NCBI GenBank assembly: GCA_039029735.1
Contig: JBCCFL010000002.1
Coordinates: 62,001-126,000 of the forward strand
Source: CADEDH01 sp039029735
Lineage (GTDB): Bacteria; Actinomycetota; Acidimicrobiia; Acidimicrobiales; SZUA-35
Length of the DNA stretch: 64,000 nt
Reading direction: 5' to 3'
The notes under the pieces were generated by a model. The model was not told where the DNA came from. It was given only the letters and a program-made list of their open reading frames with translations, and searched no databases. This document shows, piece by piece, positions 8,699-16,026 of the stretch. The position numbers and the translations under genes were made by a program. Each line of letters begins with the position of its first letter. Within the stretch, counting starts at the first letter, position 1.

Positions 8699-9124
8699 GT
8701 GTTTGGACGAAACAACAAGATCGAGCCCGAGTGGCTGTCCGGGGTGGACTTCTTCGCCGGCTTCCCGCACGACGAGCTACGCGAGATCTCGAACCTCGGC
8801 GACCGTGAAGACGTGACTGCCGGCACCCAGATCATCGATCAGGGCCGGGTGGGTGACCGCTGCTTCGTGATCGTGTCGGGCACCGCCAACGTGTTCATGC
8901 GGGGCGAGTACGTGGCGACGGTTGGCTCCGGCTCGATGGTGGGCGAGATGGCGCTGGTCGACCACGGGCCCCGAACCGCCTCGGTGGTGGCCGAGAGCGA
9001 CATGACGGTGGTCGCCTATGACATCGGCGACTTCGACAAACTGTTGCGGCGCAGCCCCAGCGCCTACGAGGCAATCATGGTCACGCTGCAGGACCGCGTG
9101 GCCGCCAACCGTCAACGCGACTGA
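8699..9124 (+). CDS. Cyclic-nucleotide-binding-domain protein without DNA-binding domain
   Basis: The 141-residue protein is a single CRP-type beta-roll domain: IIDQGRVGDRCFVIVSGTANVF, then GSMVGEMALVDHGPRTASVVAESD, which resembles the phosphate-binding cassette (GE...R-A). No helix-turn-helix follows; the C-terminus is one helix (YEAIMVTLQDRVAANRQ). It is therefore probably a stand-alone cNMP sensor and not a transcription factor. GTG 8699 is preceded by AAGGAG at 8687-8692, which fixes the start; the open frame upstream lies inside prmC. Confidence 0.85.
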   Translation: MFGRNNKIEPEWLSGVDFFAGFPHDELREISNLGDREDVTAGTQIIDQGRVGDRCFVIVSGTANVFMRGEYVATVGSGSMVGEMALVDHGPRTASVVAESDMTVVAYDIGDFDKLLRRSPSAYEAIMVTLQDRVAANRQRD

Positions 9125-9138
9125 GAAGGACCGTCTCC

Positions 9139-9594
9139 ATGCGCCTTGCCATCGGATCCGACCACGCCGGGTTCCAGCTGAAGACGACCATCAGCGAGCA
9201 CCTCCACGGCCTTGGCCACGACGTGGTCGACGTCGGCACGCACGGTGAGGAGTCGGTTGACTACCCCGACTTCGGCGCCGCAGTCGGCCAGGCCGTCGCA
9301 ACGGGCGACGCGGAACTCGGGATCGCCGTGTGCGGCAGCGGCATCGGAATCGGCATCGCCGCCAACAAGGTGCCCGGCGTGCGCGCCGCCACGGTGAACG
9401 ACGCCACCGGTGGCCATCTCTGCCGTGAGCACAACAACGCGAATGTGCTGTGCCTCGGTCAGCGCATGGTGGGCGTGGCCGTCGCCCTCGACGCCGTGGA
9501 CGCGTTCCTCGCCGCCGAGTTCGAGGGTGGGCGCCACGAGCCCCGTGTGAACAAGATCACCGCGCTCGAACACAACGCGGAAACCATCGCCTGA
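9139..9594 (+). CDS. rpiB: Ribose-5-phosphate isomerase B
   Basis: RpiB interconverts ribose 5-phosphate and ribulose 5-phosphate in the pentose phosphate pathway. The 151-residue sequence has IGSDHAGFQLK at the N-terminus, the catalytic cysteine in GIAVCGSGIGIGIAANK, and the NNANVLCLGQRM block, all hallmarks of the LacAB/RpiB family. It starts 14 bases after the cNMP-protein stop and lies in a cluster with glyA. Confidence 0.95.
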   Translation: MRLAIGSDHAGFQLKTTISEHLHGLGHDVVDVGTHGEESVDYPDFGAAVGQAVATGDAELGIAVCGSGIGIGIAANKVPGVRAATVNDATGGHLCREHNNANVLCLGQRMVGVAVALDAVDAFLAAEFEGGRHEPRVNKITALEHNAETIA

Positions 9595-9645
9595 GCCGCT
9601 TGACTGAACCGTCCGGACCCTGCCGGCCCGCCCGAGGAGACCACC

Positions 9646-10887
9646 ATGCCCTGGCCGACCATCGCTGATCCCGAGATGACGCGCCTGTTCGACGCCGAAC
9701 TCGACCGTCAGAACACCTCGCTCCAGCTCATCGCATCGGAGAACTTCGCTTCCCCGGCGGTCATGGCGGCCACCGGCTCGGTGTTCACGAACAAGTACTC
9801 CGAGGGCTACCCCGGGCGTCGCTACTACGGCGGCAACCAGGTGGTGGACGAGGTCGAGGATCTCGCCCGTCAGCGCATCTGTGCGTTGTTCGGCGCCGAC
9901 CACGCCAACGTGCAGCCCCACTCGGGGGCCAACGCCAACATGGCCGTGTACCAGGCGCTGCTCGAACCGGGCGACACGGTGCTCGGCCTCCGCCTCGATC
10001 ACGGCGGCCACCTCACCCACGGCTCGCCCGTCAACGCCTCCGGCCTCACCTACTCCTTCGTCGGCTACGGCCTCACCCCGAGCGACGAGCGGATCGATCT
10101 CGACCAGGTGCGGGCGCTGGCCCAGGAGCATCGCCCCAAGCTGATCGTCACTGGTGCCACCGCCTACTCCCGCTCGATCGACGCGGCGCCGTTCCGGGAG
10201 ATCGCCGACGAGGTGGGGGCGCTGCTGATGTTCGACGCTGCTCACATTGCGGGCCTGATCGTGGGCGGGGTGCACCCCAACCCGATGCCCCACGCCGACA
10301 TCGTGACCTTCACCACCCACAAAACGCTGCGCGGCCCTCGGGGCGGTTGCATCCTCAGCACCGAGGCCCTCGCTGGCCCGATCGACAAGGCCGTGTTCCC
10401 CGGCCAGCAGGGTGGGCCCCAGGAGCACTCGATCGCGGCCAAGGCCGTGGCGTTCGCCGAGGCGGGCACCGACGAGTTCCGCTCCTACGCCGCCCAGATC
10501 GTGGCCAACGCCTCCGCCCTCGCCGCATCGCTGGGGGAGGAGGGGTTCCGCCTCGTGTCGGGAGGCACCGACAATCATCTCCTCCTCGTCGACCTGCAGC
10601 CCTTCGATGCCGAGCTGACTGGCAAGGAGGCCCAGATCGTTCTGGACGAGGCCGGCATCACGCTGAACCGCAACTCGATCCCAGACGATCCCCGCTCGCC
10701 GTTCGTGACCTCGGGGATCCGCATCGGCACCCCGGCCGTCACCACCCAGGGGATGGGCGAGCCCGAGATGGCCGAGATCGGGCGCCTCATGGCCGAGACC
10801 CTTCGTCACCGCAGCGACGCCGAGGCCGTGGCCAAGGTGCGGGCCCAGGTCGCCGACCTGTGTGGGCGGTTCACCCCCTACTCCTGA
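9646..10887 (+). CDS. glyA: Serine hydroxymethyltransferase
   Basis: GlyA interconverts serine and glycine with tetrahydrofolate and supplies one-carbon units. At 413 residues it has the usual length. Visible motifs are LIASENFASPAVM, the YPGRRYYGGNQVVDEVE substrate-site block, and the PLP-binding lysine in TFTTHKTLRGPRGG. ATG 9646 is preceded by GAGGAG at 9633-9638. The 170 bases after the stop hold a separate promoter-like element for the next gene. Confidence 0.97.
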   Translation: MPWPTIADPEMTRLFDAELDRQNTSLQLIASENFASPAVMAATGSVFTNKYSEGYPGRRYYGGNQVVDEVEDLARQRICALFGADHANVQPHSGANANMAVYQALLEPGDTVLGLRLDHGGHLTHGSPVNASGLTYSFVGYGLTPSDERIDLDQVRALAQEHRPKLIVTGATAYSRSIDAAPFREIADEVGALLMFDAAHIAGLIVGGVHPNPMPHADIVTFTTHKTLRGPRGGCILSTEALAGPIDKAVFPGQQGGPQEHSIAAKAVAFAEAGTDEFRSYAAQIVANASALAASLGEEGFRLVSGGTDNHLLLVDLQPFDAELTGKEAQIVLDEAGITLNRNSIPDDPRSPFVTSGIRIGTPAVTTQGMGEPEMAEIGRLMAETLRHRSDAEAVAKVRAQVADLCGRFTPYS

Positions 10888-10922
10888 GCCCCAGCGTCGA
10901 CACGATCGGGAGCGGAAGCGTG

Positions 10923-10928
10923 TAGCGT
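10923..10928 (+). promoter_or_regulatory. -10 element with leaderless spacing upstream of wecA-like gene
   Basis: TAGCGT is followed by seven bases and then GTG 10936. This places the likely transcription start on a short upstream reading frame and not on the transferase gene itself. Confidence 0.4.
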
Positions 10929-10935
10929 CGGCTCC

Positions 10936-11061
10936 GTGGTTGCCGCCGCTCCCGCCGCGCGGGGCACTCACGAGCCGCCCCTGCCGCGTCCGGCATCGGG
11001 GTCGACTGGTGTGTCCCATCCCGGCCCCCCGCTCTCGACCCCGTCCGGGGTCGACCGGTGA
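10936..11061 (+). CDS. Possible 41-residue leaderless upstream ORF
   Basis: GTG 10936 opens a 41-codon frame rich in Pro, Ala and Ser whose TGA stop overlaps the GTG start of the next gene in a GTGA tetranucleotide (11058-11061). Together with the leaderless-type -10 element before it, this suggests translation of a short peptide coupled to the transferase. The peptide matches nothing I recognise and may have no function beyond coupling. Confidence 0.3.
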   Translation: MVAAAPAARGTHEPPLPRPASGSTGVSHPGPPLSTPSGVDR

Positions 11062-12326
11062 GGGCGTCGCTCGGGTCGTACCTGGCAGTCGCTGCCCTAG
11101 CCGGCGCAGTCACACTCGTGCTGACGCCGCTGGCGGTGCGGCTCTCCTATCGCTTCGGGCTCATCGTCCAGCCCGACGCCCGCCGGCTCCACGCCCGCCC
11201 CACGGCGGTCATGGGGGGCGGTGCGATGTACGGCGGGTTCGTGGTGGCGTTCCTGGTGGCCTGGTGGAGTGGGGCGTTCGCCTCGACCTTCGACGGGTCG
11301 TCCGAGCCGTGGGCCGTACTCGCCGGCGCCACCGTGGTGTACGTGGTGGGGTTGATCGACGACATCCGTGAGTTGTCGGCACCGGCCAAGACCGCCGGGC
11401 TCGTCGTGGCTGCCTCCACGCTGGCGGCCGGCGGCGTGAGCATCATCTGGTTCCGCATCCCGTTCTGGGACGTGTTCGTGCTGCCCTACGACCTCGCGGC
11501 CGTGGTCACGGTGGTGTGGGTGCTCGGTATGGCCAACGCGGTCAACTTCATCGACGGTCTCGACGGGTTGGCGGCCGGCATCGTGGGCATCGGGGCCACT
11601 GCGTTCCTGCTCTACGCGATCCGGTTGGGCGAGGTCGAACTGCTCGCCCCCGGCAACCCGGGCCCGCTCGTGGCGGCCCTCGTGCTCGGCGTCTGCCTCG
11701 GGTTCTTGCCCTGGAATGTGTATCCCGCCCGGATCTTCATGGGCGACGGCGGAAGCCTATTGTTGGGGACAATGATGGCGGCCTCAACAATGGCCGTGGG
11801 CGGTCGGACGCCCGATCCGTTCAGTGGCCAGACGTTCTTCTTCTATGCCCCCCTCGTCATCCCTCTGGTGATCCTCGGGGTACCGGTGCTCGACTTGGTG
11901 TTCGCCATCGCCCGGCGGGCTCGGAGTCGCAAAGGTCTCGCCACCGCCGACAAGGACCATCTGCACCATCGGCTCGTGCGTCTCGGCCATGGTCACCGGC
12001 GGTCGGTGTGGATCCTCTGGGCCTGGACGGCGCTGCTGTCGGCATTCGTGCTCTACCCGACCTACAACGACGGGCAGGGCGACGCCATCGTGCCACTCGG
12101 AGTGGGCGCCGCTGCGCTGGTGCTCTTCACCTTGTTCATGCCGTCGGTCGGGTCCGGTGATGGCGCCGAACCGCTGCGGGCAGCGGTTCGGGGTGCATCC
12201 AGTCGTATCTCCGGAACGGAACGATCTGATCGTCGGCGACGATCAGGTGGGCATTCTGTCCCGCCGCCAGCTGGTCGAAGGGGTCGAAGGAGCACCGCAG
12301 GTGACCAATTGATAAGGCAACGGTGA
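11058..12326 (+). CDS. WecA/TagO-type undecaprenyl-phosphate N-acetylaminosugar-1-phosphate transferase
   Basis: This polytopic membrane enzyme of the MraY/WecA family moves a sugar-1-phosphate from a UDP-sugar to undecaprenyl phosphate, the first step of wall-polymer or glycolipid synthesis. Diagnostic motifs are RRLHARPTAVMGGGAMYGG, GLIDDIRELSAPAK (cytoplasmic Asp pair), NAVNFIDGLDGLAAG, and RIFMGDGGSLLLG. A cytoplasmic loop with DKDHLHHRLVRLGHGHR matches the WecA HxxH-type motif. The start GTG 11058 overlaps the short upstream frame. The last 55 or so residues after the final membrane helix are Arg/Ser-rich and not family-like. The gene sits just before the ATP synthase operon, its common actinobacterial position. 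Confidence 0.9.
   Translation: MRASLGSYLAVAALAGAVTLVLTPLAVRLSYRFGLIVQPDARRLHARPTAVMGGGAMYGGFVVAFLVAWWSGAFASTFDGSSEPWAVLAGATVVYVVGLIDDIRELSAPAKTAGLVVAASTLAAGGVSIIWFRIPFWDVFVLPYDLAAVVTVVWVLGMANAVNFIDGLDGLAAGIVGIGATAFLLYAIRLGEVELLAPGNPGPLVAALVLGVCLGFLPWNVYPARIFMGDGGSLLLGTMMAASTMAVGGRTPDPFSGQTFFFYAPLVIPLVILGVPVLDLVFAIARRARSRKGLATADKDHLHHRLVRLGHGHRRSVWILWAWTALLSAFVLYPTYNDGQGDAIVPLGVGAAALVLFTLFMPSVGSGDGAEPLRAAVRGASSRISGTERSDRRRRSGGHSVPPPAGRRGRRSTAGDQLIRQR
12167..12190 (+). repeat. Perfect 11-bp inverted repeat
   Basis: CGAACCGCTGC (12167-12177) is the exact reverse complement of 12180-12190, separated by GG. It lies inside the non-conserved 3' tail of the wecA-like gene. It could act as an RNA hairpin between that gene and the ATP synthase operon; no T-run follows. 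Confidence 0.45.
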
Positions 12327-12344
12327 CGAGGTGGCTGTCGAAGG

Positions 12345-12374
12345 TTGCGAAGTGTCGGCTGCGTTCCCTATCGT
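12345..12374 (+). promoter_or_regulatory. Candidate promoter of the ATP synthase operon
   Basis: TTGCGA (12345-12350) and TATCGT (12369-12374) are spaced 18 bases apart, a plausible housekeeping sigma promoter about 47 bases before the atpZ start. This is a weak match on sequence alone. Confidence 0.3.
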
Positions 12375-12420
12375 TCCGGGCGGTGTCGGGGCGACGTTGC
12401 TCCGGCCTGCATCCAAAGAC

Positions 12421-12726
12421 GTGAACGTGAGCAGCACTCGAAGCCGATTTACCGAGCACGCAAACCAGACCACCGGCAGCTACGAGCTGGCACTCGCAGT
12501 GGTCGTGTTCGGGCTCTTCGGATGGTGGCTCGACCGTCGCCTTGATAGCACGCCCTGGTTGCTGATCGTCTTCACCGTGCTCGGTTTCGTTGGTGCCGGC
12601 CTGTCGATCTACTACCGCTACCGGGCCCAGATCGCCCACTTGCAGGAAGAGGCCGCCTCGCTCCGGGCCCAGGCCGTGGCCCGCGGTGCCGACAGCTCGG
12701 TCACCGCCGAAGGCGGGCAGTCATGA
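12421..12726 (+). CDS. AtpZ/AtpI-like small membrane protein
   Basis: The 101-residue protein has two membrane helices (LALAVVVFGLFGWWLDRRL and LLIVFTVLGFVGAGLSIYYRYR) and a short cytoplasmic tail, matching the AtpZ-type proteins encoded ahead of atpI in many bacteria. These are linked to ATP synthase assembly or divalent-cation supply. The frame is open from 12331, but the GTG at 12421 starts closest to family proteins; GTG 12427 is an alternative. Its stop overlaps the start of atpI by four bases. Confidence 0.7.
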   Translation: MNVSSTRSRFTEHANQTTGSYELALAVVVFGLFGWWLDRRLDSTPWLLIVFTVLGFVGAGLSIYYRYRAQIAHLQEEAASLRAQAVARGADSSVTAEGGQS

Positions 12727-13181
12727 CCGCGGTCGACCAGCGTCTGGAAGGGCCATCGCCGGCGGCTCAGGTCGCCCGCAACATGGTCACCCGCGGCCTC
12801 CCCCTCCTTCCCATCGGCATCATCCTCGGCGCAGTCGTCGGCGGATTCGGCGGAGCCGCCTCCGTCGTCTACGGCATGGTGCTGGTGATGGTGAACTTCC
12901 TGCTCGCGGCCTACCTGCTCGCCTGGGCCGCCCGGATCTCGTTCGCACTCGTGGCCTCCGTCGCCCTCATGGGATACATGCTGCGGCTCGGCCTCATCTT
13001 CCTCGCCGTATGGCTGGTTCGTGACGCCTCGTGGGTCCAGATGATCCCCTTGGGCATTACGATCATCGTCACCCATCTGGGTCTGTTGTTGTGGGAGCTT
13101 CGCTACGTCGCAGCGTCGATGGCCCACCCTGGTCTCAAACCGTCGACCGGTGGCTCGCGCCCCGCCGCCGGATACCGCTAA
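12723..13181 (+). CDS. atpI: ATP synthase assembly protein AtpI-like
   Basis: This 152-residue protein has four predicted membrane helices (about residues 25-43, 47-70, 76-97 and 104-125). In E. coli and Bacillus, AtpI helps assemble the c-ring. The assignment rests mainly on topology and on position as the gene before atpB. It overlaps atpZ by ATGA, and atpB starts 12 bases after its stop. Confidence 0.75.
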   Translation: MTAVDQRLEGPSPAAQVARNMVTRGLPLLPIGIILGAVVGGFGGAASVVYGMVLVMVNFLLAAYLLAWAARISFALVASVALMGYMLRLGLIFLAVWLVRDASWVQMIPLGITIIVTHLGLLLWELRYVAASMAHPGLKPSTGGSRPAAGYR

Positions 13182-13193
13182 CCGAAGGAGCCT

Positions 13194-13955
13194 GTGCAGG
13201 TGTTCGCACTCGTCTTTCCCCCAATCGGAAACCTCGTCGAATGGAAGGACTACTTCGGTGAGGGGGAGTTCTACGCCTTCAACAAGATCGCGCTGATCTC
13301 CCTGCTCGCACTGCTCATCCCGTCGGTGCTGTTCATCCTCGCCAAGAAGGACATGGTTCCCCGAGGCCTGCAGAACCTGGTGGAGTCGACGATCGAGTTC
13401 GTCGACCAGCAGGTGATCATGGCCGCCATCGGCCCCGATGGTCGCCGCTACATGCCGCTGCTGTTGAGCATCTTCCTCTTCGTGTTCTTCGGGAACATCT
13501 TCGAGGTGATCCCCACCTTCCACATGCCGGCGAACGCCCGTATGGCCAACCCGCTGATCCTGGCGCTCATCGTGTGGGCCACCTTCATCGGCGTCGGGCT
13601 GAAGCACCACGGCCTCGGTTACATCAAGGCCTCGCTCTTCCCGCCCGGCGTCCCCGGCCCCCTCTACGCCCTGGTGACGCCGATCGAGTTCCTCTCGACC
13701 TTCGTGCTCCGGCCCTTCGGTCTCGCCGTTCGTCTCTTCGCCAACCTGCTCGCCGGTCACATCCTCCTCGTGACCTTCGGCGTGCTGTGCATCGCCGTGT
13801 TCCAGCTGTCGGCGATCGTTCTCGTGCTGCCGTTCAGCTTCGGCATGCTGGTGGCACTCACGGGCTTCGAGATCATGGTCTCGTTCCTGCAGGCGTTCGT
13901 GTTCGCCCTGCTGGCGGCGGTCTACATCGACTCGTCGCTGCACCCGCACCACTAG
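13194..13955 (+). CDS. atpB: F0F1 ATP synthase subunit a
   Basis: Subunit a forms the two proton half-channels next to the c-ring. The 253-residue protein has the helix with the essential arginine, here Arg180 in FGLAVRLFANLLAGH, and the preceding STFVLRPFG. The start is GTG 13194 (VQVFALVFPPIGNLVEW) with AAGGAG at 13185-13190. An 88-base gap follows before atpE, containing a small CCCGC/GCGGG stem at 14004-14018. Confidence 0.95.
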   Translation: MQVFALVFPPIGNLVEWKDYFGEGEFYAFNKIALISLLALLIPSVLFILAKKDMVPRGLQNLVESTIEFVDQQVIMAAIGPDGRRYMPLLLSIFLFVFFGNIFEVIPTFHMPANARMANPLILALIVWATFIGVGLKHHGLGYIKASLFPPGVPGPLYALVTPIEFLSTFVLRPFGLAVRLFANLLAGHILLVTFGVLCIAVFQLSAIVLVLPFSFGMLVALTGFEIMVSFLQAFVFALLAAVYIDSSLHPHH

Positions 13956-14043
13956 ATCCCGTCCCAACCACCGTTCTTGCCCTCGGGCAGCAGACAGAAA
14001 ACGCCCGCAGGTCGCGGGTACTGACACAGGAGACAATCATCCA

Positions 14044-14334
14044 ATGAGCGTCCTCGCTACGGCAACCGAGGTAATCGAGCTGGCCCAGGAGGGCCTCACG
14101 GCCGGCGACGAGCAGAACATCTCTGCCGCTTCCGGCGCTGGCCTGGCCTACGGCCTCGCCGCCATCGGCCCCGGCATCGGCATTGGCTACCTGGTCGGTC
14201 AGGCCGTCCAGGCCATGGCCCGCCAGCCTGAAGCCGCCGGTCAGGTCCAGACCACCATGTTCTTGGGTATCGCGTTCACCGAGGCGCTCGCCCTCATCGG
14301 CTTCGTGGTGTTCATCCTCCTGAAGTTCGCCTGA
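14044..14334 (+). CDS. atpE: F0F1 ATP synthase subunit c
   Basis: Subunit c forms the rotor ring. The 96-residue hairpin has helix 1 with the glycine motif GPGIGIGYLVGQAV, the polar loop ARQPEAAG, and helix 2 with the proton-binding carboxylate Glu80 in GIAFTEALALIGFV. No Na+-type ligand set is visible, so proton coupling is expected. The N-terminus is about 20 residues longer than E. coli AtpE. ACAGGAGAC precedes the ATG. The short stem at 14004-14018 might help set the high expression that c needs; that is speculation. Confidence 0.96.
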   Translation: MSVLATATEVIELAQEGLTAGDEQNISAASGAGLAYGLAAIGPGIGIGYLVGQAVQAMARQPEAAGQVQTTMFLGIAFTEALALIGFVVFILLKFA

Positions 14335-14344
14335 GGAGCACGAC

Positions 14345-14875
14345 GTGCTGCTCGCACTCCTCGCTGCTGAAGGCGCCGAAGAAGAGACGATCAACCCGAT
14401 CCTCCCCGAGATCTCGGAGATGTTCTGGGGTGCGATCTTCTTCGCCATTCTCTACATCCTCGTCCGGTGGGTGTTCCTGCCGGCTGCCCAGCGGCCGATG
14501 AACGACCGCGAGGCCAAGATCCGAGCTGACCTCGATGCTGCCGACGTGGCGAAGGCGCAAGCCGTCTCCGCATCGGCGGAGGCAGAGGACCAGCTGTCGG
14601 GCGTCCGGGCCGAAGCTGCGGCCGTCATCGACGAGGCGCGGTCCGAGGCCGATGCCGAGCGCGAGCGCCTGATCGGTCGGGCCGAGCGTGAAGTGGCCGC
14701 CATGCGCGAGATCGCCGAGTCCGATGTGGCTCGTGAGCGCGAAGAGGCCATGGCCTCGGTGCGAAGCCAGGTCTCGGAGCTGGCCGTCGATGCTGCATCC
14801 AAGGTGATGAACCGGCGGGTTGACATGGCGTCGGCCCAACCCGTCATCAACCGTTTCCTCGACAACCCGAACTAG
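14345..14875 (+). CDS. atpF: F0F1 ATP synthase subunit b (first copy)
   Basis: Subunit b is the peripheral stalk. This 176-residue protein has one N-terminal membrane helix (MFWGAIFFAILYILVRWVFLP) and then a long charged coiled coil rich in Ala, Glu and Arg. The start is GTG 14345 with GAGGAGCACGAC just upstream. A second b-type gene follows after 8 bases, so the stalk is probably a b/b' heterodimer. Confidence 0.93.
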   Translation: MLLALLAAEGAEEETINPILPEISEMFWGAIFFAILYILVRWVFLPAAQRPMNDREAKIRADLDAADVAKAQAVSASAEAEDQLSGVRAEAAAVIDEARSEADAERERLIGRAEREVAAMREIAESDVAREREEAMASVRSQVSELAVDAASKVMNRRVDMASAQPVINRFLDNPN

Positions 14876-14883
14876 GAGTCCCC

Positions 14884-15414
14884 ATGAGCTACCTGTTGCT
14901 CGCAGCGGACGAGCCGAACGGCGTCCACCTCCCCGCCGACATCCTCGAGGTGTACTGGGGTACGGCGGCATTCCTCGTTGTCATGTTCCTGTTGGTTCGC
15001 TTCGCCGGACCGCCGCTGATGCGGATGTTCAGGAGCCGTACCGAGCGGATCGAGCAGGAGCTGGCTGATGCCGCTGCCGCCCGTGACGAGGCCGAGGCGG
15101 CCCTCACCGCCAGCTCGGCCGACCTCCCCGATGTGTCGGTTGAAGAGGCCCGCATTCGCGAGGACGCCGTCGAGACGGCGGCGAAGCTCAAGGCCGACCT
15201 GATCGCCAAGGCGCAATCCGATGCGGACGACATCCGCACCCGAGGCACCGCCGAGGTCGAGAACTACCGTCGCCAGGCCATCGCCGATCTGACTGCCGAG
15301 ATGTCCCGACTCACCAAAGAGTCGGCCGAGGCCGTCGTCGTCGAGAACCTCGATGACTCCACCCACGCCGATCTGATCGATTCCTACATCGACCAGGTCC
15401 AGCAGCTGTCATGA
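14884..15414 (+). CDS. F0F1 ATP synthase subunit b' (second copy)
   Basis: A second b-type subunit with the same layout and the same length (176 residues): an N-terminal membrane helix (EVYWGTAAFLVVMFLLVRFAGPP) and then a coiled coil ending in DSYIDQVQQLS. It resembles the first b only moderately, as in b/b' pairs of phototrophic bacteria. In mycobacteria the gene at this position is fused to delta; here the fusion is absent and atpH starts 13 bases after the stop. Confidence 0.9.
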   Translation: MSYLLLAADEPNGVHLPADILEVYWGTAAFLVVMFLLVRFAGPPLMRMFRSRTERIEQELADAAAARDEAEAALTASSADLPDVSVEEARIREDAVETAAKLKADLIAKAQSDADDIRTRGTAEVENYRRQAIADLTAEMSRLTKESAEAVVVENLDDSTHADLIDSYIDQVQQLS

Positions 15415-15427
15415 CTGGAGTGCGCTG

Positions 15428-15955
15428 ATGTCGTCTGATCACATCGATGGATACGCCAAGGCCCTGCTGGCCGTGGCTGAGGCCGAGGGTTCGGTCGAGT
15501 CCGTCCGCGGCGAACTCGCCGAGGTCTCCCGGGCGGTGGAAGGCAACGACGAGTTGCGCTCCACCCTGTCGAACAACCTGCTCCCGGCTGCGGTTCGGGG
15601 TCAGATCGTCGACGACATCCTGGCCAACAAGACCAGCAACGCCACCCGTGCCCTCGTTGGCATGATCGTGAGCGCCGGTCGTGCGGGGGACATGAGCGCC
15701 ATCGTCGACTCGTTCGTGGCTCAGGCTGCCGGCGGTTCCGGCCGCCAGGTGGCCACGGTGCGCAGCGCCGTTCCGCTCAGCGACGATCAGGTGTCCCGCC
15801 TGTCCGCCGCCCTGTCGAAGCGGGCCGGCACCGACGTCGAGCTCTACACGATCGTCGACCCCACGGTCGTCGGCGGCATCGTCACCACCATGGGTGACAC
15901 CGTCATCGATGGCTCCGTCCGGAGCCGCCTCAACCAGATGCGCGAGTCGCTCTAG
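15428..15955 (+). CDS. atpH: F0F1 ATP synthase subunit delta
   Basis: Delta (OSCP-like) ties the stalk to the top of the alpha3beta3 head. At 175 residues it is the standard size. The N-terminal helical bundle starts SSDHIDGYAKALLAVAEAEG, and the C-terminal DPTVVGGIVTTMGDTVIDGSVRSRL is the typical delta ending. It is encoded free of b, unlike in Mycobacterium. Confidence 0.95.
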   Translation: MSSDHIDGYAKALLAVAEAEGSVESVRGELAEVSRAVEGNDELRSTLSNNLLPAAVRGQIVDDILANKTSNATRALVGMIVSAGRAGDMSAIVDSFVAQAAGGSGRQVATVRSAVPLSDDQVSRLSAALSKRAGTDVELYTIVDPTVVGGIVTTMGDTVIDGSVRSRLNQMRESL

Positions 15956-15979
15956 GTGCCTGCGCACCAGCGACCCGCA

Positions 15980-16002
15980 CCCCGTACGTCGTTCCGAGAA
16001 GA
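15980..16002 (+). repeat. Leader motif copy 1, upstream of atpA
   Basis: CCCCGTACG (15980-15988) followed by TTCCGAGAAGA (15992-16002) lies in the atpH-atpA gap. The same two blocks recur before atpD at 18621-18648. The element ends about 25 bases before ATG 16027 and could be a translation enhancer, an RNA-processing site or a protein-binding site. Confidence 0.5.
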
Positions 16003-16026
16003 ACCAGCCCGAGAAGAGAGAAGCTG

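Noticed and set aside
9112..11019. Long minus-strand open frame opposite rpiB and glyA
   Set aside because: Same shadow effect. The plus strand encodes two clear enzymes here, and the minus-strand product has no recognisable domain.
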